From CTSoil-075 sp964292325 (GTDB lineage Bacteria; Bacillota; Negativicutes; DSM-13327), in NCBI GenBank assembly GCA_964292325.1, contig CAXYVG010000012.1:1-54310 (forward strand): a stretch of 54,310 nt of DNA. Direction: 5' to 3'. Below the pieces are notes generated by a model. It was not told the DNA's origin. It was given only the letters and a program-made list of their open reading frames with translations, and searched no databases. The position numbers and the translations under genes were made by a program. Positions 42,121-51,610 of the stretch are shown here, piece after piece. How positions within the stretch are numbered: the first letter of the stretch is position 1; each line of letters starts with the position of its first letter.

Positions 42121-44409
42121 TTACAATTTCATTTCAACAGCGAGAGTGACCATCCGTGGATTGCCAACATAGAGAATACCACTGCGAGTTGTCCAGTAAT
42201 TCTTGCCTGTGATATTATTCACTTTCAAGCGCCAGATAACATCATGTCCATTCCATTTTGTCCGGTAACGAGCACCAACATCCCACAAGGTTACTCCAGG
42301 TATGGAAATCGTATTCAGAGCATCCACCCATTCCGATCCTGTATAAGAAACGCCCCCTATCAATGTGAGACTGGGCATCGAAGGTAATGTGTATTCCGCA
42401 TACAACCGTGCTATTTTATTTGCTACACCTTGGGGAGTTTTATCCAAAAGGGCAACCGTATTTGTCTTTTCCACGTTGGCATTCAAAAATGTGAATCCCC
42501 CGCCCAGAGTAAGATGCTCGCTAACCTTGCCACTAAAAGCAACTTCTGCACCATTGTGAACTTCCCTACCATCTGTACTATAAACAAGAGTTTGTCCATT
42601 CTGATACTGATTTGCTTGTTCAATTCTAAACACTGCAGCATTTACATCCATACTCCCTAATTTACTTTTCACACCGAACTCTATCTGTTTACTCAAATAA
42701 GGTTCCAATGACTGTCCATAATTGGGAGCTGTCGTATCTGTTACATATAGTCCTTTCTGCAATGCTTCAATATAGGATGTATATACTGTAACTGTAGGTA
42801 CTGGTTTGTACATTAAAGCTACACTCGGAGTAAGTTTCCCCTTATTATATTCATTTGTCAGCACACCTGTAGAAAGATTCCAATTTTTATCATCAATTGT
42901 CGCGTAATTACCACCTACTAGCATCGACCAAGACTTATTGAAAGTAAGTAAATCCGACAACAATACGGATTGAACAGTGGTTTTCTCTGTAGTACGATAG
43001 GCTTCCTTGCTCGCAGCTGCAATACTGTCCAAAATATTACGAGGTTCAACAACATAATTCGCATCAAACAAATTGCTATTATAAACTATAGAAGATAATT
43101 TATTAGCTACATTACCACTTGGTTTATATTTATATTCTGCCCAATCCTTTGTCCAGCCGAATGTAAGTTTATGTTGGATCGAACCAGTAACAAAATCAGC
43201 ATCCAAAAAAAGATTCCCTTGTGTCGCCAAAGTTTGTGTATCTTGGTAATCCAGTCGCTGCTTAAATTTATATGTATTGTTTTGCCAAGCTTCTCGATAT
43301 GTAAGAGATTCTCGTTCAATATCACTATAGCGAAGCCCTGCCCGTAATGTAAAAGTATCATTAATTTTTGAAGTAACATTTGTACCATATCTAACTACAT
43401 TATCATTAAAAAAAGAATATGGCGCTCCCCAATTCTTCGACCCATCAAGAGCATCAGGCACTTTAGTCGCACTGCCAATCATAAACAACGCCTGGGCATA
43501 CTCTAGATTACGGTGAAAATAGGAGGTATCAAATGACCATAATGTATTGGGATTGACATGCCAATCAATGGCTCCACTTACCAAGGAACGTTTATTCGTC
43601 TGATGTTTTACTCCCGTATTCCCTTTATCCGTTTGCAATATATTTAGGCGATAACTAACTTTGCCACTTTGACCCAACGCTCCACCAAAATCGCCTGTTA
43701 CATAAGCCTGAGAACCACCATAATTTCCCAAGGTAACATTCGCTATGGATGAATCTGTAGGTCGTTTCATTACATAATTCACCATACCACCTGGTGATGT
43801 AATACCATATAGAAAACTATTGCTTCCACTTAGCACTTCTATTCTTTCTTTATCTTCAATAGGTTCAATAGGAGCATAACACCTCATACCATCCAAAGCG
43901 GTATTGCTATAAGGGCTCCATACTGTGCTTGTAAAACCCCGAATTACATAGTAATCCGTCATAAGACTATTACCAGTCGTACTTTGTACCGTAGGATTAT
44001 ATTTGAGAGCATCAGAAGATGATTGTGCCTGCATATTTTTCATCAGTTCTGAAGACACAACATTGATCGAAAAGGGCGTATCTTGCACGGACATTTTGCC
44101 CAGCAGTCCAAGTTGCACTGTTCTAATCTGGTAACCGCTCTTTGCACTGCCTTCTTTTTCTTGCAGTTTCGGTTTTACCTTCGCCTGTTCTTTTTCCTTC
44201 GCCTTTTCCTTGCTATCCTTTACTTCCACTTCCGTAACCGGTACGTGAGTCGCCTCCACGGCGACTGGCTGTGTTGTTTGCTCTGGCACTAACTGACTCT
44301 CTTTTGCCCTTACAACATCAGGCATCCAGAAGGAAACTGCTACCCTCAGCGCTGCTCCACATAAGATCGGTTTAATTACCGGTTGCATTTTTATCTTTTT
44401 ATTATTCAT
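42121..44409 (-). CDS. TonB-dependent outer-membrane receptor (siderophore type)
   Basis: A 762-residue receptor. After the leader (about 1-36, ending VRAKES) comes a Lys/Glu-rich spacer (about 62-92, DSKEKAKEKEQAKVKPKLQE), then the plug domain (MSVQDTPFSINVVSSELMKN, YYVIRGFTSTVWSPY, IEDKERIEVLSGSNSFLYG, PGGMVNYVMKRP), then a 22-strand barrel ending TRSGILYVGNPRMVTLAVEMKL with a terminal aromatic-poor strand. The motif set is that of FhuA/FpvA-type siderophore receptors. Located between exbD and the binding protein gene. Substrate unknown. Confidence 0.9.
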   Translation of the reverse strand: MNNKKIKMQPVIKPILCGAALRVAVSFWMPDVVRAKESQLVPEQTTQPVAVEATHVPVTEVEVKDSKEKAKEKEQAKVKPKLQEKEGSAKSGYQIRTVQLGLLGKMSVQDTPFSINVVSSELMKNMQAQSSSDALKYNPTVQSTTGNSLMTDYYVIRGFTSTVWSPYSNTALDGMRCYAPIEPIEDKERIEVLSGSNSFLYGITSPGGMVNYVMKRPTDSSIANVTLGNYGGSQAYVTGDFGGALGQSGKVSYRLNILQTDKGNTGVKHQTNKRSLVSGAIDWHVNPNTLWSFDTSYFHRNLEYAQALFMIGSATKVPDALDGSKNWGAPYSFFNDNVVRYGTNVTSKINDTFTLRAGLRYSDIERESLTYREAWQNNTYKFKQRLDYQDTQTLATQGNLFLDADFVTGSIQHKLTFGWTKDWAEYKYKPSGNVANKLSSIVYNSNLFDANYVVEPRNILDSIAAASKEAYRTTEKTTVQSVLLSDLLTFNKSWSMLVGGNYATIDDKNWNLSTGVLTNEYNKGKLTPSVALMYKPVPTVTVYTSYIEALQKGLYVTDTTAPNYGQSLEPYLSKQIEFGVKSKLGSMDVNAAVFRIEQANQYQNGQTLVYSTDGREVHNGAEVAFSGKVSEHLTLGGGFTFLNANVEKTNTVALLDKTPQGVANKIARLYAEYTLPSMPSLTLIGGVSYTGSEWVDALNTISIPGVTLWDVGARYRTKWNGHDVIWRLKVNNITGKNYWTTRSGILYVGNPRMVTLAVEMKL

Positions 44410-44447
44410 TTATTCATTGCTCCTTACAATGTAACAATTTCAAAAAA

Positions 44448-44858
44448 CTACTTCGCAGAGCGATTTACCGCAATAGCAATCTTCGCCAAACCGCTTTGTT
44501 GAATGGTATCCATTAATTCTACAACTTGTCCATACTCAACGCTTCGGTCAGCATTGATCACCACCGCCAATTGAGGAACATTCTTACTTCGTTCTATAAG
44601 TTGCAGTGCTACCTCACTCGCCGAGGCAATTTCTGCTTTGTTTAAAAATAACTTACCTTCTTGCGTTATCGTTAGCGTAACAATCTCTTGCGTCTTGTCC
44701 TGTACACCACTAGCATTCGGAAGATTGACTGGCAAACTATATTGATTGGTCATTGATAACGTCGCCATCATAAAAAATACAAGTAAAAAAAACATCGTAT
44801 CAATCATGGGAATAATTTCGATTCGTGCTTTTTTAGGGACGGTTCTTGAGATCTTCAT
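44448..44858 (-). CDS. exbD: ExbD proton channel subunit
   Basis: A 136-residue ExbD/TolR protein. One N-terminal membrane helix (about 18-37) preceded by ARIEIIPMIDTMFFLLVFFM, which contains the conserved membrane Asp of the proton path, and a periplasmic domain (about 45-130). Two bases downstream of exbB. Confidence 0.93.
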   Translation of the reverse strand: MKISRTVPKKARIEIIPMIDTMFFLLVFFMMATLSMTNQYSLPVNLPNASGVQDKTQEIVTLTITQEGKLFLNKAEIASASEVALQLIERSKNVPQLAVVINADRSVEYGQVVELMDTIQQSGLAKIAIAVNRSAK

Positions 44859-44860
44859 GG

Positions 44861-45457
44861 TTATCCCTCCTGCATAAAATCCTGTAATGCATACTCTAAT
44901 CGAGTCGCATATTGTTCAATTATTTCCGTTTCTCGCTCGATTCTTGCTAAAAAATAGTTATAAGGTATTAAAGTAATTACAGCCACCGTAATACCAGCAG
45001 CAGTGGCAATTAGCGCTTCACCTACCCCACCCGTTACAGCATGAGGCTGTCCTAAACCAGAGGTAGCCATGATTTGAAAAGATCCAATCATACCTACAAT
45101 GGTACCGAGCAGCCCCAGCAAAGGAGAAAGGGTAATAATGGTATCCAGAGCAGGTAGCCCTCGTCGCATAGCAGATATTTCAGCTAACCCTGCTGTTTCC
45201 ATAGCTTTTCCTGGATGGCGTTGATGAGTGAGCCCAACTTTCAACACTTTCATAATTCCTATTTCTTTATTAGGCATACTGCTAAGAGCTTCATCAAATT
45301 GTCCACCTTCTACAAAGCTTAGTACTTTATCAACAGAAGGTTTTATATTAATACGTCTAAAAAATAAAAATCTTTCTATAATAATAGTTACTGATACAAT
45401 TGAACAAAGTATTAATGGGAGCATAATCCAACCACCACTTAAAATTCTTTCCAACAT
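44861..45457 (-). CDS. exbB: ExbB proton channel subunit
   Basis: A 198-residue ExbB/MotA-TolQ family protein with three membrane helices (about 8-28, 105-130, 145-168). LPALDTIITLSPLLGLLGTIVGMIGSF and GGVGEALIATAAGITVAVITLIPYNYF (given in parts) are the helix 2/3 signatures with the conserved Thr/Glu. It energises TonB. First gene of the exbB-exbD-receptor-binding protein-GTPase-ATPase-SBP-tonB operon. Confidence 0.94.
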   Translation of the reverse strand: MLERILSGGWIMLPLILCSIVSVTIIIERFLFFRRINIKPSVDKVLSFVEGGQFDEALSSMPNKEIGIMKVLKVGLTHQRHPGKAMETAGLAEISAMRRGLPALDTIITLSPLLGLLGTIVGMIGSFQIMATSGLGQPHAVTGGVGEALIATAAGITVAVITLIPYNYFLARIERETEIIEQYATRLEYALQDFMQEG

Positions 45458-45745
45458 ATCTCATCGCATCCTTTCATCACTAAAAATACTTTTTTTCTTT
45501 CTCAGCCAGATTACCTGACCTCTGGTGAACACTTAGGAAATGATCCTTTGAGAATTAATATTTACTTTTCAAAACAAAAAGTATTAACGAGCAGGATGAA
45601 TTATCCTTGGCCGTTAATACTTCTTTGTATTGATGTGCTATTAAATTACTCTCAAATTCTTTTCCTTGAAATAATACTACAACAAAACCAACTTAAAATC
45701 AATATATTTTTTATTTTTAGTTTGTTCTAGTTAGTTTAAGTTGTT
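45458..45745. other. Intergenic region with operon terminator and exbB promoter side
   Basis: A hairpin with arms AAGTATTAACG (45579-45589) and CGTTAATACTT (45612-45622), with inner AGGAT/ATCCT, and ACTTTTTGTTTT on the minus strand probably terminates the operon ending at 45746. Nearer that gene, 45715-45760 is a run of TAGTTT-like words, low-complexity sequence. No gene and no clear Fur box is seen. Confidence 0.55.
45571..45622 (-). terminator. Terminator of the FecCD/receptor operon or exbB leader attenuator
   Basis: 11-bp perfect outer stem with an inner 5-bp stem, then on the minus strand TTTTTGTTTT. It is 124 bases after the binding-protein stop and about 115 bases upstream of the exbB start, so either role fits; termination is more likely. 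Confidence 0.65.
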
Positions 45746-46876
45746 TTAGTTTGAGTTTTTTGTTGTAACATCCGGTTGAGTTGATAACAACATCTGAGCA
45801 TCAGCCACCGATATATCACTACGATAAAATACTTTAAAATATTCTTGCACCACTGACACCATATCATATTTATAAATATTCGGATACAAGAGATTCGCCG
45901 TCCAAATAGCACCGATCATACGATTAGCACCAGGCGGACGATCAAACCAACTAAACGGCATCCAAGGGATTTGATATACACGTCCATCTTTTACAGCAGC
46001 CACTTCATGCCAATCAGCATTATCTACAATCGCATTATAGGTAACTAAGTGATCAGCACCAGGGGTCGCTACCAAAATCACCTGTGGTTTCCAAGATATA
46101 ACTTGCGCGAGAGTCGCCATTGTCGGACCTCTGCCTGAAGATAATTCTTCTTTCTTTGCTACATTCATTGCACCTATAAAATCAATAATTTGACCATGAG
46201 ATGAACCAACTGGCTCGGTAGCCAATCCATCTTTCCCCTCCGCATAATATACACGCACCTTATCCTTGTCTGAAATCCTCTTCGCTTTTTCCTGAATAGG
46301 ATCCAAATACTTTGTTACAAAACCCACTAACTGACTTGCTTCCTTCGGTCGATCAAGAAGTTCTCCAAGCAACGTGAAACCTTGCTTATATTTCAACATA
46401 TCAGTACTCACCAAAAATACTGGAATGTTTACCTTTTTCTGAAGTTCATCCGCTTTGGCAACCATTTCGGGAGAAGCCTCTAGTATAATTAGATCTGGCT
46501 GCAACTTTTGAATGGCATTTTCCATAGCAACTCGCATATTAGGTGGTGGACCATTTGGTGGCATACCACCAGTAGATGACGCCCCTATCATTGGCGTTTT
46601 TTTCTTTACAACACTATTCGCATAATACACAGGCGCAAGATATTTTTTAGCCTGTTCAGAAGGCATCGGAAAATTTATAACCTTCTCAGGAGCAACCGCG
46701 CTGACCATCGGCAAACAATGCATCACTGCATATACTCGCTTTACTTCAACTGGTACCTCAACTCGACGTCCTTCCATATCCGTTATGGTACGCATTTCTT
46801 GAGCAAACCCAATACTCGTAACATATAATAACATAACAACAGTGAACAACATCATTCTTCCTACGTGTTTATTCAT
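45746..46876 (-). CDS. Periplasmic binding protein, iron-complex/molybdate (MolA/FecB-like) type
   Basis: A 376-residue class III binding protein with a cleavable signal peptide (about 1-25, VTSIGFAQ). TDMEGRRVEVPVEVKRVYAV opens the first lobe; PQVILVATPG and PWMPFSWFDRPPGANRMIGAIW lie in the second lobe, a spelling closer to MolA/HtsA-like proteins than to the other two binding proteins here. An insertion GGMPPNGPPPNM (about 104-115) is unusual. It is the last gene of the large operon and could supply FecCD with a second ligand. Confidence 0.82.
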   Translation of the reverse strand: MNKHVGRMMLFTVVMLLYVTSIGFAQEMRTITDMEGRRVEVPVEVKRVYAVMHCLPMVSAVAPEKVINFPMPSEQAKKYLAPVYYANSVVKKKTPMIGASSTGGMPPNGPPPNMRVAMENAIQKLQPDLIILEASPEMVAKADELQKKVNIPVFLVSTDMLKYKQGFTLLGELLDRPKEASQLVGFVTKYLDPIQEKAKRISDKDKVRVYYAEGKDGLATEPVGSSHGQIIDFIGAMNVAKKEELSSGRGPTMATLAQVISWKPQVILVATPGADHLVTYNAIVDNADWHEVAAVKDGRVYQIPWMPFSWFDRPPGANRMIGAIWTANLLYPNIYKYDMVSVVQEYFKVFYRSDISVADAQMLLSTQPDVTTKNSN

Positions 46877-46910
46877 AACGTCCCCTCCAACTTTTTTAAA
46901 AATTTGACTG

Positions 46911-48935
46911 CTAAAATTTTCTACTTACCTCAATACCAACAGTTCGTCCAACATCATAGAAATAGCCCCATTCTTGCGGATATCCTTTGTAATTTAAACT
47001 ATATTTTTTATCTGTTAGATTTTGGCCATACAATGTCACTTTTGTATTTTTATCTAGCAACTTACTAATACTAGCATTGATGATTGTGAAATTTCCTACA
47101 GGATATCGATACGTAACACCATTACTCGTGCTAATGCTTTCATAAGGATCCACTCGCAAAAGCGTAATATTACCCTCAACAGAATCCTTTTTATAACCTA
47201 ATCGCATCGTGTATTTTTTCGGATTCTTAGCTCTTTCATTAGCATTACTAGAAGTATACCAAGTATAACCTGCGTTATAAGTAAAATAATCTGACAGTTT
47301 TCCTTTAAATGCTACCTCTACCCCTTTTCGAGTCAGATGATTTGCAGATGTATATGTATTGACTGTATTACCATCAGTTGTGGTTTGCGTACCTGCAACA
47401 ACCTTAGCATCTTTTATATCATAATAGAACGGAGTCACAGAAACATTGAATTTTTCACTATAATTACCATTTATCCCAATTTCATATTTCAATCGTTTTT
47501 CCGAAGGTAATTCCGCATTATTTACAGTAGTTAACGTTTCAACAGTAGGCAAATCCGTGTAAGAAATTCTTGTTGATAATTTATACACCGGATCTAGCTG
47601 ATAAGCCGCCCCGACAGAATAACTTTTTGCATTATTTGCCCATTTATTATTATCTAGTTGAGTAATATTGCCATCTGCACTATATTTATTACCACCTTTA
47701 ACAATATAGCGCTTATCAAGTCGCATTCCACCATCTAACGTCAATTTATCATTTACACGATTCTCATCAAAAATATAATATCCATATAAATTTTCTTGTT
47801 TCGGCTTTGGCGTAGCCGTACTCGCCACTTCTCCCAATTGATACCAATCAATCATTTGCGTGCCAAATTTCAGCGTATTCTTACCAGTCGTAAGTACATG
47901 CACTACATTTATTTCACTGGTGCGGTCGACGGCGTGCTGCGATGATGCTTTAGGATTTGTGATAACACCAGCTGCATTAGCAGCATAATAATAGGCATCA
48001 CCGACCGAATCAGTATAGCCATACGTCAGAGAAGTAGTATTTTTCTCACTCCATTTTTTAGCCATATTAAAGGCGAACAATCGAGTATCCATAGGGTTAT
48101 ATTTCCACATAGCAATACTTGTCAACGGAGTCCCTTGTTTATCAAAGTGACGTTGCACTTCTCTTGAACCCTTATTGATATAAAAAGACATATTACTAGT
48201 AAATCCTTTATCTTCATACCCGCCATTTAATAAAAAAGTATTGTTCTCATATCCATTATTCCAACCATCCTTACCATCAGATTTTGCACCTGAATAGCCA
48301 AAACTAAAATAACCTTTATCACCAATTTTATCACCAGTAAAGAGAGCATATTTTTGTGTGTTAAAAGTACTATAACCCACTTTTATCTCACTCTCACCAC
48401 TTTTCGCTTTCCTAGTAGTAATTAAAATAAATCCTTGATTTGGCGCGGTATTCGCACCAGGCGTCAATATAGGTCCCATACTCATCGCTGTCGAATCTCT
48501 TACGATTGTTACGGAATCAATCATCTCTACCGGCAAATCGCCTAACACACGTTGCGCTTCAGTCGCAGACATATAAACGCCATCAACAATAACGCCAACA
48601 GAATCACCACCACGTCCATAAATAAAATTATGAACCCTTGCTCCTTGACGAGAAACTACCATCCCCATAGCGCTCTCAATTACATCATATACATCACGAG
48701 GACGCATAGCTTCAATATCCTTTTTAGTAAATACTTCCATAGCTGTACTGCTTTTCGGCAACACCAAATGATCAGGATCGACTTCCAGCTTCGTTTGTTG
48801 ATTTTTCTTTGCAGATACCATAACTGGATTTAGTTCCGAACCATTGCTTACATCATTTTCAGCAGCTAAAACTGGTAATGTAATACTTCCAACTAACGTT
48901 AATGCCAAAATTATTACTTTTTTTGTATTTTCCAT
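46911..48935 (-). CDS. TonB-dependent outer-membrane receptor (BtuB/CirA-like)
   Basis: A 674-residue receptor with a signal peptide (about 1-25, ending LPVLAAEN). Plug domain: SAKKNQQTKLEVDPDHLVLP, MRPRDVYDVIESAMGMVV, IYGRGGDSVGVIVDGVYM, MIDSVTIVRDSTAMSMGP. The barrel ends GYFYDVGRTVGIEVSRKF with the required C-terminal Phe. The start at ATG 48935 is set by AGGAG; longer readings to 48962 add MMMKKEKII. Plug and size resemble BtuB/CirA-type receptors. Sits between two binding protein genes. Ligand unknown. Confidence 0.9.
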   Translation of the reverse strand: MENTKKVIILALTLVGSITLPVLAAENDVSNGSELNPVMVSAKKNQQTKLEVDPDHLVLPKSSTAMEVFTKKDIEAMRPRDVYDVIESAMGMVVSRQGARVHNFIYGRGGDSVGVIVDGVYMSATEAQRVLGDLPVEMIDSVTIVRDSTAMSMGPILTPGANTAPNQGFILITTRKAKSGESEIKVGYSTFNTQKYALFTGDKIGDKGYFSFGYSGAKSDGKDGWNNGYENNTFLLNGGYEDKGFTSNMSFYINKGSREVQRHFDKQGTPLTSIAMWKYNPMDTRLFAFNMAKKWSEKNTTSLTYGYTDSVGDAYYYAANAAGVITNPKASSQHAVDRTSEINVVHVLTTGKNTLKFGTQMIDWYQLGEVASTATPKPKQENLYGYYIFDENRVNDKLTLDGGMRLDKRYIVKGGNKYSADGNITQLDNNKWANNAKSYSVGAAYQLDPVYKLSTRISYTDLPTVETLTTVNNAELPSEKRLKYEIGINGNYSEKFNVSVTPFYYDIKDAKVVAGTQTTTDGNTVNTYTSANHLTRKGVEVAFKGKLSDYFTYNAGYTWYTSSNANERAKNPKKYTMRLGYKKDSVEGNITLLRVDPYESISTSNGVTYRYPVGNFTIINASISKLLDKNTKVTLYGQNLTDKKYSLNYKGYPQEWGYFYDVGRTVGIEVSRKF

Positions 48936-48987
48936 AATGATCTTCTCCTTTTTCATCATCAATAAAATTGAACCTCTAATCGTTGTA

Positions 48988-50025
48988 CTAATCAGGATCT
49001 AATATTTTGTCAATCTCAGCGTCATTTATATCATAAAAATAATACATCTTATAAAAATTCCTTACTTGTTCTTTCAGATCGAGATCTGCAAACCACTCTG
49101 GCTGTATCATTTTACCTGCCCAAAGAAATTGCAATGCTCCTTCTGCACTCCTAACGGACCATAGGTACACGCCTTTAGGATTCACATAGATTCGTTTATT
49201 TTTAACTGCATTAATATTTCCCCACTGATCATTTTGTAGTATCGCATTCTTTACACTAGAATTGCTTACAATAATAACATCAGGATTCCAACGAACGAGA
49301 TCTTCACCCGAAACATTTTTACCCACTCCATCGACCCCTGCTTCGCCTGCTACATTAATACCACCAGCCATTTCGATCCACGAATTTGCGATTGAATTCA
49401 TCCCATCAGTATTTGTCGGTTTATTATTTGCATAATATACTTTCACTTTTTTATTAGCAGCAATTGTTTTTGTACGTTCCGAAACCTTCTTCATATTATC
49501 ATCATAATAAGTACAAAATTGAATAGCCCGCTTCTCTTCTTCCGGTCCCAATACCTTTCCAATCACCATAATCGTTTGCTTTATTTCTTCTGGGTTTTTC
49601 AAACTAGTTTCTACTGTCGGAATACCCATAGCTCGTATTTTATCATTATTTGCAAAAACAACATCCGGTTTTGTTGCCACCAACGTTTCTACATTGACTT
49701 CAGAACGTCCCGCATCCATCACCCCAAATGGTGCTGGTATTTCCTTAATATGAGGATAAACCTTGGCAAACAATTCATTTTCTTGCACGTTGGTTGCTGT
49801 CGCCACAATTTTATCAGCTCCACCTAACATTAATACAATCTGATTAACAGCACCCGTCGCTGCCACCCGGTTTACTTTTTCCGGCAATGCCACACTAGTG
49901 CCAGCCATATCCACAATCGACCGTCCTATCGTTTTTTCCTTCTGCGATACAGCGCAACCAGATAGCACCATCAAACCTATGAAAACGACTATTACAACTA
50001 CAACATTCAATCGCCTTATCCCCAT
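48988..50025 (-). CDS. Lipoprotein FecB/BtuF-like binding protein
   Basis: A 345-residue binding lipoprotein. VLSGCAVSQKE is a lipobox, so it is cleaved before Cys and lipidated. Lobe motifs SIVDMAGTSVALPEKVNRV, KPDVVFANNDK, NPDVIIVSNSSV, NPKGVYLWSVRSAEGALQFLWAGK match the membrane-anchored paralogue at 41018-42073, indicating a common and fairly recent ancestor. The GGGGGAG stretch fits ATG 50025. Lies between the radical SAM gene and the receptor gene. Confidence 0.88.
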   Translation of the reverse strand: MGIRRLNVVVVIVVFIGLMVLSGCAVSQKEKTIGRSIVDMAGTSVALPEKVNRVAATGAVNQIVLMLGGADKIVATATNVQENELFAKVYPHIKEIPAPFGVMDAGRSEVNVETLVATKPDVVFANNDKIRAMGIPTVETSLKNPEEIKQTIMVIGKVLGPEEEKRAIQFCTYYDDNMKKVSERTKTIAANKKVKVYYANNKPTNTDGMNSIANSWIEMAGGINVAGEAGVDGVGKNVSGEDLVRWNPDVIIVSNSSVKNAILQNDQWGNINAVKNKRIYVNPKGVYLWSVRSAEGALQFLWAGKMIQPEWFADLDLKEQVRNFYKMYYFYDINDAEIDKILDPD

Positions 50026-50077
50026 ATTCTCTCCCCCCATGTATTGAAATAAAAACCAAACAAATTACCCGATTCTT

Positions 50078-51124
50078 TTATAAGGATGAACAAATCGATA
50101 ATTCCTTGAAAAACTCACACTGCCCTCGGCATTGTCCTACAGCATCACAAATATCATCGCAATTATGAAACACTTTTTTTCTATACTCTTCAAATTTCTG
50201 TTCCCATATTTCTGCAAACTCATAGTTTTTCAAACTAAACGCATAGGCTTTATCATTACAAAAAGAGCAAGGCGAAACGGTAAGATGCTCATCAATATAA
50301 ACGGAGAAAAAGCCGCATTCACAACTATCCAAAAAATCAAAATCCACTTTTGTCTTTTTAAATAAAAAAGGTACAAAACAAGCATCAAAACCAAACTTCA
50401 CTATTGTCCTAGGTTCTTCAACCAATTTCAAAAAACGAGTCAATCGTTCATCTGGCTTCAAACAATCTTTCGCACTGCCCTTACCAAAGGGTTTATAGGT
50501 TAAAAATACAATCGAATTAAAATCACCAAAGTCCTTGTCACGCACACCTTCCATGATACGGATTGCCTCGTCTAGCGTTTTATCAGAAACCACGAAATGT
50601 ATATTGGCTTTTATCCCTTCTGCTAAAAGTATTTTTCCTGTTGTTTTTAAAGTTTCCGTAGTCATTCTTTGGCGATAAGGGTCATAAGAAACAGCAATAG
50701 CACCACAGAATTTTTTAGTGGCCTCTAGGATTTCTTGCGTAAAAAAGAATCCACTGGTTGTATAATTAGGTACAATATTATAGTCTTCTTTTGTTGTACG
50801 CAAAATTTCTACAATATCTGGATGTAAAAGAGGTTCTCCCCCTCCTAATGCCACTTGAAAAACAGATCCATATTGCTCGCTAGTAAGCTGTTTTAAAATA
50901 ATTTGATAATCCGTTAAAGAAATAAAGTCTCCATCCCGATTACTACTTCGATAGCAATACTCACAATCATTCGTACAGTAATTAGAAATAGAAATATCAG
51001 CTAATTCTGGCCATGGAGCACGCACTGGATTTTCTGCAAAAGTATCTCCCCAACGAAAAGTCGCCCCCGTCTTAGCATCCCCCATAAAATTATATCCTGT
51101 AGTATGTCTTCGAATCATTTCCAT
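50078..51124 (-). CDS. Radical SAM enzyme with SPASM-like cysteine-rich C terminus
   Basis: A 348-residue radical SAM protein. CTNDCEYCYRS (C50, C54, C57) binds the SAM [4Fe-4S] cluster, and LGGGEPLLHPDI is the 'GGE' SAM motif. The last third holds about nine cysteines (SCECGFFSVYIDEH, SPCSFCND, NCDDICDAVGQCRGQC), a SPASM/twitch-like arrangement for auxiliary clusters, as found in peptide-modifying enzymes. ATG 51124 starts just after the TNSSS-protein stop. Substrate unknown. Placement in a metal-complex uptake operon suggests peptide or cofactor modification tied to uptake (inference). Confidence 0.85.
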   Translation of the reverse strand: MEMIRRHTTGYNFMGDAKTGATFRWGDTFAENPVRAPWPELADISISNYCTNDCEYCYRSSNRDGDFISLTDYQIILKQLTSEQYGSVFQVALGGGEPLLHPDIVEILRTTKEDYNIVPNYTTSGFFFTQEILEATKKFCGAIAVSYDPYRQRMTTETLKTTGKILLAEGIKANIHFVVSDKTLDEAIRIMEGVRDKDFGDFNSIVFLTYKPFGKGSAKDCLKPDERLTRFLKLVEEPRTIVKFGFDACFVPFLFKKTKVDFDFLDSCECGFFSVYIDEHLTVSPCSFCNDKAYAFSLKNYEFAEIWEQKFEEYRKKVFHNCDDICDAVGQCRGQCEFFKELSICSSL

Positions 51125-51125
51125 A

Positions 51126-51548
51126 CTAGTAGACTCTCTGCTTTCCACCAATGGGAGTAGCACCAACAACCTGTAAATCACTTATTTTCCCTTTATGTAA
51201 CAAGGTACATACGATGGCCCATAGTTCTTCATCTGTGTAGTGACTTAAATCTTGATTTTTAAAATCTGGTAATTTCCAATCCAAAAATTTATTTCCCTCT
51301 TTAAAATACTCGATTAACACTTCCTTGATTTCCTTAGGACGAGTAGTCACTTGCATCGCACATAACTCTTCGCCATTGACAATAATCCTATTCCCTTCTG
51401 CCTCCATCTTCTTTTGTATCAATTTAATTAGTTGCACCTTACCTGAATCACCAGCTTGTTCAATCATCTGTTCTGCCATTTGTTTTTTTATTGTAAGTAA
51501 AAAACTTACACTACTACTATTGGTTACAAAATCAGCTCTAATTTTCAT
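51126..51548 (-). CDS. TNSSS-motif protein of unknown function
   Basis: A 140-residue protein beginning MKIRADFVTNSSSVSFLL. An N-terminal 'F-V-T-N-S-S-S-x-S-F' segment recurs in many otherwise dissimilar Firmicute proteins, often near radical SAM enzymes; its role is unknown. The rest is charged and helical (residues about 20-140), with one internal Cys (GEELCAMQ) and a second (IVCTLL). GAGGGTG upstream of ATG 51548 sets the start (GTG at 51557 is in frame). It ends one base before the radical SAM start, so the two are probably a substrate/enzyme or partner pair. Confidence 0.8.
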   Translation of the reverse strand: MKIRADFVTNSSSVSFLLTIKKQMAEQMIEQAGDSGKVQLIKLIQKKMEAEGNRIIVNGEELCAMQVTTRPKEIKEVLIEYFKEGNKFLDWKLPDFKNQDLSHYTDEELWAIVCTLLHKGKISDLQVVGATPIGGKQRVY

Positions 51549-51610
51549 GATTTTCACCCTCTACTTTATTGTATTTTTATATTTTTTCGGTATTTTGTTA
51601 AACTTGTCCA

